This document shows positions 6,889-12,444 of a stretch of 21,274 nt of DNA, one piece after another (the first letter of the stretch is position 1; every line of letters starts with the position of its first letter). The translations under genes were made by a program, and so were the position numbers. Source of the stretch: JBJGXI01 sp045635475. GTDB lineage: Bacteria > Bacillota > Bacilli > Bacillales > Amphibacillaceae. The stretch covers positions 1-21,274 of the forward strand of contig NZ_JBJGXI010000067.1 in the NCBI RefSeq assembly GCF_045635475.1. The letters are read 5' to 3'. The notes beneath the pieces are model-generated. The model was not told the DNA's origin, did not search any database, and worked only from the letters and a program-made list of their open reading frames with translations.

Positions 6889-7899
6889 TTATTTTCGGTA
6901 TGCTTTTAGTGTACCAAGATTAAGAAGGAAAAATAAAATGGAAAAACCTAAGATGATAATTATATCGGTTTGAATGGCCTCGAAGCCGTTTCCTTTAATC
7001 ATTACTTCTGTTAGTGCATTTGCACCATATGAAATCGGCATTATTTTACCGATTGCTTCAACCCAAACCGGGGCATTTTCTAAATTGAATAATCCAGAGA
7101 AAAAGGCTTGCGGCACGATCACAATCGGTATAAATTGCATAATCTGAAATTCATTTTTCGCGAATGTTGAGAGCCATATACCTAACGTTAATGCACAAAG
7201 TGCTAGCAATAATGTGATAAGCATGACATAGAAGATCGACCCTTGTAATGGGATGTTAACAACATAAACCGCAAATAATACGACGATAATAGATTGGAGA
7301 ATTGCACAAATTCCGAAGCCAATAATGTAGCCGGTAATCATTTCCCAACCTTTAAGTGGCATCGCAAATAATCGCTCCAATGTACCACGTGATTTTTCTC
7401 TTAGAAATGAGATTCCACCAATTAAAAACACAAAGAAAAATGAAAAGAAACCGATCAAGACTGGACCGACATAATCAAAGGTTGTGGCCGATTCAATGCC
7501 GTAATAATAGTTGGTTTGTATTGATTGGTCTGGAGTTGTGTTTGCAGCAGAAAAAGCCTGTTGGAGCATGATCTTGATTTGCTTGGCGTTTGGTTCACTA
7601 TCATCAACTGTAATTTGCACCTTATTATTTTGCCATTCTACAACTGCATCAATCTCAGAATTCCTTAATGCATCAAACGGATTTTCTATTTCATCAATTT
7701 GCATATCAGACTCTTCCAACACTTGAGATAAATGCTCCGGTATATTTATAGTCGCAATTGTTGGTGGTGTGGATTCGTTATCTAATACTAACCACGTTAA
7801 AGTTAAAATAAGTAAGGGTGCAAATAAAAGTAATGCTAACGATCGTTTATCCCTGATAAATTGTTGCAGAATCCTAACGACTATCGCTTTAATTTTCAA
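6889..7899 (-). CDS. ABC-2 type transporter permease
   Basis: Integral membrane subunit of 336 residues. A first helix at about 18-40 is followed by a ~120-residue extracytoplasmic region and then five helices (about 145-170, 190-215, 222-245, 250-275 and 310-330). FLREKSRGTLERLFAMPLKGWE, before the third membrane segment, is the coupling-helix signature of ABC-2 exporters (ABC2_membrane_3 architecture). The start overlaps the stop of the ATPase gene by four bases. Together they should form an exporter of a small lipophilic compound, drug or antimicrobial peptide; the substrate is not deducible. Confidence 0.92.
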   Translation of the reverse strand: MKIKAIVVRILQQFIRDKRSLALLLFAPLLILTLTWLVLDNESTPPTIATINIPEHLSQVLEESDMQIDEIENPFDALRNSEIDAVVEWQNNKVQITVDDSEPNAKQIKIMLQQAFSAANTTPDQSIQTNYYYGIESATTFDYVGPVLIGFFSFFFVFLIGGISFLREKSRGTLERLFAMPLKGWEMITGYIIGFGICAILQSIIVVLFAVYVVNIPLQGSIFYVMLITLLLALCALTLGIWLSTFAKNEFQIMQFIPIVIVPQAFFSGLFNLENAPVWVEAIGKIMPISYGANALTEVMIKGNGFEAIQTDIIIILGFSILFFLLNLGTLKAYRK

Positions 7900-8618
7900 T
7901 TTGCTGCACCTCCATAAACCAAAAATGCTTGTTCAATGGTGTCTGTTTTCGTGTCGCCTTTTAGTTGGTCAGGTGAACCATCCGCAATAATCGAACCGTT
8001 TCGCATAAGAGCTAACTTATCGCACTTTTCTGCCTCATCCATCACATGTGTTGTAATTAAGATTGTCGTACCTTGTTGTTGTAATCTTGCAAAATAATCC
8101 CAAATCTCATTACGTAAGACCGGGTCAATTCCTACAGTTGGTTCGTCTAATAAAAGTAATTTCGGTTGATGTAATAAAGCAGCCGCTAAAGATAAACGTC
8201 GTTTCATTCCACCAGAAAAAGCTTCGACTATTTTGTTCTTTGCTGCTAATAAATCTAATGTATCAAGAACTTGTTCCACGCGCTTTTTAACATTTTTTCT
8301 AGGCACACCATAAATGGAAGCAAAAAAGGCTAAGTTTTCTTGCGCTGTTAATTCGCTGTATAAGGCATCAGATTGTGCCATGTAGCCAATATTGCTCATT
8401 GCCTTTAAAGAAGGCATCTTCATTCCTTCAACTATTACTTCTCCTTGGGTAGGTGTCAGTGTACCTGCTATCGTTTTTACTAAGGTAGTTTTTCCTGATC
8501 CTGAAGGCCCGAGCAGTCCAAAAATTTGACCTTCAGTTACAGAAAACGTGATGTCGTTCAGCACTTGTTGCTTTCCAAACCGATGAGAAACGTGGTTAAT
8601 CGCTATTGCCGAATTCAT
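7896..8618 (-). CDS. ABC transporter ATP-binding protein
   Basis: Cytosolic ATPase of 240 residues that powers the adjacent permease. Walker A is GPSGSGKTT (37-45), the Q-loop lies in YMAQSD (Gln82), the signature is FSGGMKRR (134-141), Walker B is LLLLDEP (Asp158, Glu159), and the H-loop histidine is in TTHVMDEAE. The sequence is of the drug-exporter (CcmA/DrrA-like) type. The ATG follows AAAGGTG. It is the first gene of the exporter operon, and the operator-like palindrome lies immediately upstream. Confidence 0.95.
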   Translation of the reverse strand: MNSAIAINHVSHRFGKQQVLNDITFSVTEGQIFGLLGPSGSGKTTLVKTIAGTLTPTQGEVIVEGMKMPSLKAMSNIGYMAQSDALYSELTAQENLAFFASIYGVPRKNVKKRVEQVLDTLDLLAAKNKIVEAFSGGMKRRLSLAAALLHQPKLLLLDEPTVGIDPVLRNEIWDYFARLQQQGTTILITTHVMDEAEKCDKLALMRNGSIIADGSPDQLKGDTKTDTIEQAFLVYGGAAN

Positions 8619-8639
8619 AAAATCACACCTTTGTTTTAT

Positions 8640-8657
8640 AGTGAGTGATTACTCACT
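8640..8657. promoter_or_regulatory. TetR-type operator of the ABC exporter operon
   Basis: AGTGAGTGATTACTCACT is a perfect 7-4-7 inverted repeat 22 bases before the ATPase start codon. On the minus strand it runs directly into TATAAA (8641-8636), a plausible -10 element, so a bound repressor would occlude the polymerase. The half-site TGAGT with this spacing is familiar from TetR-family operators, and the operon encodes a TetR protein. Confidence 0.75.
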
Positions 8658-8733
8658 TTTTATTTTACGCTTAAAGCTTTCCAGTTTCAATCTTTAATTA
8701 GAAAGAGTAATTAACTTTTTTATTGGTATAAAC

Positions 8734-8765
8734 AAAGAATGAGCTGTTTATACAGCTCATTCTTT
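8734..8765 (-). terminator. Terminator of the PadR operon
   Basis: A perfect 14-bp stem (AAAGAATGAGCTGT and its complement) encloses a 4-base loop. On the minus strand it is followed by a T-rich tail starting within the stem (TTCTTTGTTTAT). It lies 24 bases past the end of the frameshifted small ORF and closes that unit. It also separates it from the ABC operon promoter. Confidence 0.8.
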
Positions 8766-8789
8766 ATAAAATACCTGAACATTTAATAA

Positions 8790-8973
8790 TCAATTTTTTA
8801 TTATATTATCAGCTCTGTTTACACTTAAACATAGAACCACCATTGATACCACAAAATAAAACACCCAATAACTAATACTGTATATAGCCAATACTATTTC
8901 AATAACTGACAATATTATAGAAGAAATTAATCCCGACACTACTTTTACATCTTTCAAAAACTTTGTAATTCAT
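8790..8973 (-). pseudogene. Frameshifted small membrane protein gene
   Basis: A strong ribosome binding site (GAGGTGAT) eight bases before an ATG at 8973 starts a frame that reads MNYKVFERCKSS and stops after 24 codons at 8899. Another frame is open from 8957 to 8790 and reads KDVKVVSGLISSIILSVIEI followed by a second hydrophobic stretch (YWVFYFVVSMVVLCL). Removing one T from the run of five at 8956-8960 joins them into a 60-residue two-helix membrane protein starting MNYKVLKDVKVV. This suggests a recent one-base insertion or a sequence error. The gene lies downstream of the PadR-partner gene and before a terminator, so it would be the third gene of that operon. Confidence 0.6.
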
Positions 8974-9009
8974 TATTTTACATCACCTCAATGATAACCG
9001 AAGATGCAT

Positions 9010-9465
9010 TTAATGGTTCGACTTATCGAACTTTAATTTACCAGTAGGAAGGAAAACATCCTCTTTTTGGGTAACGTTAATTACTCGCATAATACCTCTT
9101 GCAACACCTATAACATAACCAATAAAAAGTCCCAAACCAACACCAATTAGCAGTAATGAATTAGGTGATATCTCTAAAATAGAAGGAGTGTTATTTCCAA
9201 TCCAATATCCACCGAACATACCTATAAATATTATCGAACCAATGATCAAGAAACGATTAAAAACAGAACCAAGCATAACATCACGAATTTTCTTATCCAT
9301 CTCAATAATCCCCTCCACTAAATTTATAAACCTTGCATCCATGGCATTGATAAATATATCAATTACCTCTTTAAAAGAAAGATTCCTGTTTTCCAAAATA
9401 TATAAGAATTCTTCTTCATAGCGTTTTCTCCACTTTTTAGGATACAGATGGATTAGCCACTTCAT
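9010..9465 (-). CDS. Membrane protein paired with a PadR regulator
   Basis: A 151-residue protein with a cytosolic N-terminus starting MKWLIHLYPKKWRKRYEEEF, a motif shared by membrane proteins that are commonly encoded directly after PadR regulators (family knowledge). Two hydrophobic segments follow at about 72-90 and 102-122, with charged ends outside them. Its ATG overlaps the stop of the padR gene by four bases, so translation is coupled. The likely role is a PadR-linked membrane-stress or signalling partner; no biochemical function can be assigned. Confidence 0.8.
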   Translation of the reverse strand: MKWLIHLYPKKWRKRYEEEFLYILENRNLSFKEVIDIFINAMDARFINLVEGIIEMDKKIRDVMLGSVFNRFLIIGSIIFIGMFGGYWIGNNTPSILEISPNSLLLIGVGLGLFIGYVIGVARGIMRVINVTQKEDVFLPTGKLKFDKSNH

Positions 9466-9767
9466 ATTAGACCTAACCTTTCAAATCCCAACTTGGTAAC
9501 AGTTTCAATTTCCTTTAATTTTTCTTGTAGATACTGTCTGCCTTCAGAAGTAATTTGGTAAGGTTTTTTTCTATCTTTTGAGGGAATAGCCTCAATTAAT
9601 TCTAATTTCTCCATTCGGCTAATAGCACCATATAAGGTCCCAGGTCCAAGTTTAATGTCGTATGAATTTTCAATGTCTTCCATGATTGCATAACCATGTT
9701 TGTTTCCCTCAGCTAAACTAATTAAGATAAACAAAGTTGGTTCAGAAAATCGGTCAGTTGAACTCAC
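9462..9767 (-). CDS. PadR family transcriptional regulator
   Basis: Winged-helix repressor of about 101 residues. The PadR core is clear: PTLFILISLAEGNKHGYAIM, then LGPGTLYGAISRMEKLELIE and the wing KPYQITSEGRQYLQ. An upstream in-frame TTG at 9791 overlaps the ribosome binding site (AAAGGAG) itself, so I prefer the GTG at 9767, which is 14 bases after that site; the spacing is long, so the start is uncertain. The gene has a good promoter and a palindromic element between promoter and start, which fits autoregulation. It leads an operon with the membrane partner and the broken small ORF. Confidence 0.88.
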   Translation of the reverse strand: MSSTDRFSEPTLFILISLAEGNKHGYAIMEDIENSYDIKLGPGTLYGAISRMEKLELIEAIPSKDRKKPYQITSEGRQYLQEKLKEIETVTKLGFERLGLI

Positions 9768-9803
9768 AGGCTTTTTGTCATCTCCTTTCAACTATTACAC
9801 TTA

Positions 9804-9852
9804 ACGTTATAACGTATAACGTAATAATAAACTATAAAAAATTATAAGTCAA
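9804..9852 (-). promoter_or_regulatory. Promoter and palindromic operator of the padR operon
   Basis: On the minus strand TTGACT (9852-9847), a 17-base spacer and TATTAT (9829-9824) form a good sigma-A promoter. Directly downstream, ACGTTATAACGT (9804-9815) is a perfect 12-bp palindrome and overlaps a second ACGTTATACGT unit reaching 9822. The placement across the transcription start suggests a PadR autorepression site. Confidence 0.65.
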
Positions 9853-9955
9853 TTATTTGTGCACTTCCCACATCCTTATCCGATTTATGTTTATATAACT
9901 ATTAACTTAGAATATTGACTGTCGCACACGCTCATCCGAATGCCAAATAAAAGTA

Positions 9956-9986
9956 AAACAGGGAACTCACCATGGAGTTCCCTGTT
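9956..9986. terminator. Terminator behind the spore-protein gene remnant
   Basis: AAACAGGGAACTC and GAGTTCCCTGTTT are perfect complements around a 5-base loop. The intact spore-protein gene has a similar stem (GGGAACTC / GAGTTCCC) at 10993-11013, which supports the view that both genes descend from one. Confidence 0.8.
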
Positions 9987-9993
9987 TGTGTTA

Positions 9994-10050
9994 CTATTGT
10001 TGCTTGTTTTCCAAGCCTTGTTCGGCGAGTTGGATCATTCGTTTCACCAT
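9994..10050 (-). pseudogene. 3' remnant of an alpha/beta-type SASP gene
   Basis: The minus strand encodes MVKRMIQLAEQGLENKQQ and a stop. This matches the last 18 residues of the intact spore protein at 11025-11219 (MVKRMIQIAEQSLESEQK). Similarity ends abruptly at 10050, exactly before the Met codon, and everything upstream of the gene is replaced by the two-gene nucleotidyltransferase module. There is no start or ribosome binding site, so it is a dead fragment. At DNA level 42 bases (10009-10050) match 11040-11081 at 40 positions. Confidence 0.85.
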
Positions 10051-10062
10051 GAACAAGGCATA

Positions 10063-10071
10063 TGCTATAAT
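10063..10071 (+). promoter_or_regulatory. Extended -10 promoter of the nucleotidyltransferase module
   Basis: TGCTATAAT is a perfect extended -10 (TG, one base, TATAAT). The -35 region (TTTCAC at 10042-10047) is poor and lies inside the spore-gene remnant. Transcription would start near 10078, 25 bases before the GTG start of the first gene. Confidence 0.6.
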
Positions 10072-10102
10072 AGGTTTAATTAAAGATATTGGAGTGAATG
10101 CT

Positions 10103-10336
10103 GTGAGAAAAATGGACTTTTCTGATCTTAATAAAGATATTTTCGAAAAATTACCCACAGTTGAACGTTCCATTCTTCGCATGAAAGAGTCACAAAGAAA
10201 TATACGTACTAGAGCCCGCGATGAAAATGAAATCAAGGTTCTTGACCAATTATGTTTAAAGCGTTGGAAGAAAGCTGAGCAAGAAGGTAAAGTGAAATAC
10301 CTTAGTGAACGAGTGTGGTATTATGAAGTCGATTGA
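10103..10336 (+). CDS. Small charged protein, first gene of nucleotidyltransferase module
   Basis: A 77-residue hydrophilic, mostly helical protein that I do not recognise. It begins MRKMDFSDLNKDIFEKLPTV, has an arginine/lysine-rich middle (RMKESQRNIRTRARDENEIK) and ends in KYLSERVWYYEVD. The GTG at 10103 follows GGAG by eight bases; a second in-frame GTG nine bases upstream and an ATG at 10112 are alternatives. Its end overlaps the nucleotidyltransferase gene by 14 bases, so the two are translationally coupled. The order small protein first, enzyme second resembles antitoxin-toxin pairs, but a DNA-binding motif is not obvious. The function is inferred from position only. Confidence 0.72.
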   Translation: MRKMDFSDLNKDIFEKLPTVERSILRMKESQRNIRTRARDENEIKVLDQLCLKRWKKAEQEGKVKYLSERVWYYEVD

Positions 10337-10895
10337 AGATGCTAAAAGAGAAATCGAATCCCTAATACCCGGAAATAAATTTCAAAAAATGTTAGGTGTT
10401 ACAACAATACTTACAATTTTATTAGAAGAGCGGTATCGGATTTTCCCTGTTATTGTTGGTGGCTTTGCAGTAGAAATTTATACTAGAAGTGATTATACCA
10501 CCATCGATGTTGATTTAATTATCAGTGATCGAAAGGTAGCAGGAGATATTCTCATTCAACTTGGATTTAAACCTGAAGGGCGTCATTGGTATCATGAGGA
10601 TCTAATGGTGAGCGTTGAAATTCCAAATGACATGCTAGAGGACGCAGATTACGACAAAGTGATGGAACTTAATCTTAGCAATAACCAAAAAGTGTTCGTT
10701 ATTGGAATAGAAGATATAATTTTAGATCGACTTCGAGCATGCATTCACTGGAAATCATCGTCCGATTGTGAATGGGGGCATCGCATGTTCTTAATCCACT
10801 ACGATCGATTGGATCTTGAGTATATGAAAAGGGTCTCGCATGTTGACAATACCATAAAACAGTTAAACGATTGGATCGAAAATTTAAACAAGTAA
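10323..10895 (+). CDS. Nucleotidyltransferase-fold protein (AbiEii/DUF6036-like)
   Basis: A 190-residue soluble protein with the minimal polymerase-beta nucleotidyltransferase motif. GG at residues 46-47 (VIVGGFAVEIYTR) is followed 15 residues on by DVDLI (Asp62, Asp64), and a third carboxylate is likely Glu99 in MVSVEIP. A C-terminal helical part starts at VIGIEDIILDRLRACIHW. This architecture is shared by AbiEii/MenT-type toxins and related stand-alone families such as DUF6036 (family knowledge; the exact family needs a profile search). All three acidic residues are present, so it is probably active. The ATG at 10323 lies inside the upstream gene and has only a weak ribosome binding site, consistent with coupling; an in-frame GTG at 10305 is an alternative. 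Confidence 0.82.
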   Translation: MKSIEDAKREIESLIPGNKFQKMLGVTTILTILLEERYRIFPVIVGGFAVEIYTRSDYTTIDVDLIISDRKVAGDILIQLGFKPEGRHWYHEDLMVSVEIPNDMLEDADYDKVMELNLSNNQKVFVIGIEDIILDRLRACIHWKSSSDCEWGHRMFLIHYDRLDLEYMKRVSHVDNTIKQLNDWIENLNK

Positions 10896-10927
10896 GAAAA
10901 GAGTGGGGCGTCTTGCTCACAGAAAAC

Positions 10928-10949
10928 GCTGTGGCCCCTTTGCCACAGC
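10928..10949. other. Hairpin after the nucleotidyltransferase gene
   Basis: GCTGTGGC, a 6-base loop and GCCACAGC form a perfect 8-bp stem, 32 bases past the stop codon. No T-run follows on the + strand, so termination of the module may rest on the spore-gene terminator downstream. Confidence 0.5.
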
Positions 10950-10987
10950 ACCAACTAACTACAGGGGTAGGTAGGCGGAGTTAGACT

Positions 10988-11018
10988 AAAAAGGGAACTC
11001 TTAGCGAGTTCCCTTTTT
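10988..11018. terminator. Bidirectional terminator of the SASP gene
   Basis: GGGAACTC, five loop bases and GAGTTCCC form an 8-bp stem flanked by A5 on the left and T5 on the right. It ends the spore-protein gene on the minus strand and can stop the nucleotidyltransferase module on the plus strand. Confidence 0.85.
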
Positions 11019-11024
11019 ATGTTG

Positions 11025-11219
11025 CTATTTTTGTTCACTTTCCAAGCTTTGTTCGGCGATTTGGATCATTCGTTTCACCATTTCGCCACCCACGGATCCG
11101 TTTGCACGTGCAGTCGTATCAGCACCAAGCTCGACACCGAATTCGTTCGCGATTTCTGCTTTCATATTGTCCATCGCTCTTTCCGCACCTGGCACCAACA
11201 ATTTATTACTGTTTGCCAT
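11025..11219 (-). CDS. Alpha/beta-type small acid-soluble spore protein
   Basis: DNA-binding protein of the forespore core that coats and protects DNA and is degraded at germination. The 64 residues carry the family signature: NKLLVPGAERAMDNMKAEIA, then EFGVELGADTTARANGSVGG, then MVKRMIQIAEQ. The germination protease site is expected in the KAEIANEFGV segment (family knowledge). The ATG follows AGGAG by ten bases. Such genes are usually transcribed by sigma-G; I did not find a convincing sigma-G promoter upstream. A truncated paralogue lies 1 kb away at 9994-10050. It identifies the organism as an endospore former. Confidence 0.97.
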   Translation of the reverse strand: MANSNKLLVPGAERAMDNMKAEIANEFGVELGADTTARANGSVGGEMVKRMIQIAEQSLESEQK

Positions 11220-11248
11220 TCGTGATCATCTCCTAGTGGGTTCTAGTT

Positions 11249-11267
11249 GAACAGCTTTTTGCTGTTC
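11249..11267. other. Inverted repeat in the SASP upstream region
   Basis: GAACAGC, TTTTT and GCTGTTC form a 7-bp inverted repeat 30 bases before the SASP start codon. It would sit in the leader RNA or in the promoter; its role is unknown. Confidence 0.4.
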
Positions 11268-11320
11268 ACTACTTAAGGTGTACAGCACACGTTTAGTTAC
11301 ACCTGTTAACATAAGGAAAA

Positions 11321-11346
11321 GTGGCCCTTATTTAAATAAGGGCCAC
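11321..11346 (-). terminator. Palindromic terminator of carA-carB-argF
   Basis: A perfect 26-bp palindrome (GTGGCCCTTATTT and its complement) is followed on the minus strand by TTTT. The central ATTTAAAT would form the loop over a GC-rich stem. It lies 142 bases past the argF stop, so the repeat array at 11356-11481 belongs to the argF 3' untranslated RNA. Confidence 0.7.
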
Positions 11347-11355
11347 TCTTCCGGG

Positions 11356-11481
11356 TTAATTGCTCCACACTTTTGGATAATTGCACCATACGGGGCGGGA
11401 ATTGCACCACAATCACGTGTTATTGATGCATACAACAGCGCAATTGCACCACACCGGCGCATAATTGCTCCAATCCCCCAA
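11356..11481. repeat. Six-unit tandem repeat with exact 21-bp period
   Basis: The core AATTGC(A/T)CCA recurs at 11358, 11379, 11400, 11421 (degenerate: TATTGATGCA), 11442 and 11463, each exactly 21 bases apart; the other ~11 bases of each unit vary. One + strand frame reads a heptapeptide repeat: LIAPHFW, IIAPYGA, GIAPQSR, VIDAYNS, AIAPHRR, IIAPIPQ. That frame (GTG at 11278 to 11511) has no ribosome binding site, no internal Met and passes through the argF terminator, so translation is unlikely. On the minus strand the array is the 3' untranslated part of the argF message. Confidence 0.85.
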
Positions 11482-11487
11482 ACCACA

Positions 11488-12444
11488 CTACCCCATCAAT
11501 GCTGCCATTAATGCTTTCTGGGCGTGGAGGCGGTTTTCTGCTTGTTGGAAGACTACTGACTGACCACCATCAATGACACCAGCAGACACTTCTTCGCCGC
11601 GGTGTGCAGGTAGGCAGTGCATAAAGATTGCTTCTGCATTAGCAAGCTTCATCAGCTCGTCATTCACTTGAAAATCAGCGAATGCTTGCTCCCGTTTCTG
11701 TTGCTCACTCTCCTGCCCCATGCTTGCCCATACATCCGTATAAATCACGTCCGCACCTTTTACTGCCTCTCTTGGATCATCTGTAACGATAACTTTATTG
11801 TTTGTGACAAATTGCTTCGCTTGGTTAACGAATGTTTGCTTTGGTTGATATTCTTTCGGAGCTGCAATACTGATGTCCACGCCCATAATCGCCGCACCGA
11901 TCATCAAGCTGTTCGCCATGTTGTTTCCGTCACCAACAAAAGCAATCTTCAACCCTTCCAAATTACCTTTACATTCTATAATCGTTTGCATATCTGCAAG
12001 CACCTGACACGGGTGGTAATCGTCCGTCAATCCATTAATTACGGGAATACTCGCATTTTTTGCTAACTCGACTACATCGGCTTGTGAAAATGTCCGGATC
12101 ATGATTCCATCTAAGTATCCAGATAATACTTTAGCGGTGTCTGAAATCGGCTCACCACGTCCTAATTGAATATCTTTAGAGCTAAGAAATAAACCAGTAC
12201 CTCCTAGCTGATAAATACCTGTTTCAAAGGATACGCGTGTACGTGTCGAAGACTTTTCAAAGATCATTCCTAACGTTTTTCCTTTTAGCGGCTGTACTTC
12301 CTCACCTTTTTTACGTTCTGTTTTTAAATAGGCAGCCAACTCTAACAAGTACGCTATTTCTTCTTTGGAATAATCAGCTAACGTCAAGAAGTCTCTTCCT
12401 TTTAACTGCTTCTCTACATTCACAGAAGTAACACTTACAGTCAT
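11488..12444 (-). CDS. argF: Ornithine carbamoyltransferase
   Basis: Cytosolic enzyme that joins carbamoyl phosphate and ornithine to citrulline. The 318 residues fit the family. Carbamoyl phosphate is bound by SSTRTR (65-70) and HPCQ (144-147); ornithine is bound by the SMG loop (241-243, DVWASMGQE) and by HCLPAHRG (276-283) with the catalytic cysteine. Its ATG overlaps the carB stop by four bases, which places it as the last gene of carA-carB-argF. This linkage shows it is the anabolic enzyme rather than the catabolic one of the arginine deiminase pathway. Confidence 0.97.
   Translation of the reverse strand: MTVSVTSVNVEKQLKGRDFLTLADYSKEEIAYLLELAAYLKTERKKGEEVQPLKGKTLGMIFEKSSTRTRVSFETGIYQLGGTGLFLSSKDIQLGRGEPISDTAKVLSGYLDGIMIRTFSQADVVELAKNASIPVINGLTDDYHPCQVLADMQTIIECKGNLEGLKIAFVGDGNNMANSLMIGAAIMGVDISIAAPKEYQPKQTFVNQAKQFVTNNKVIVTDDPREAVKGADVIYTDVWASMGQESEQQKREQAFADFQVNDELMKLANAEAIFMHCLPAHRGEEVSAGVIDGGQSVVFQQAENRLHAQKALMAALMG

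Noticed and set aside
9994..10236. 80-residue minus strand ORF ending in the SASP-like C-terminus
   Set aside because: Only the last 18 codons are homologous to the spore protein; the rest is antisense to the small gene at 10103-10336. I annotated only the remnant.
11356..11481. CRISPR-like array
   Set aside because: The units are only 21 bp in total, with a ~10-bp core and no separate conserved repeat of 24-40 bp; no cas genes are present.
11278..11511. 77-residue + strand ORF containing the heptapeptide repeat xIAPxxx
   Set aside because: It starts with GTG without any ribosome binding site, has no other possible Met, runs through the palindromic terminator of the argF operon and overlaps the argF 3' end. 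I kept the DNA repeat but not a protein.
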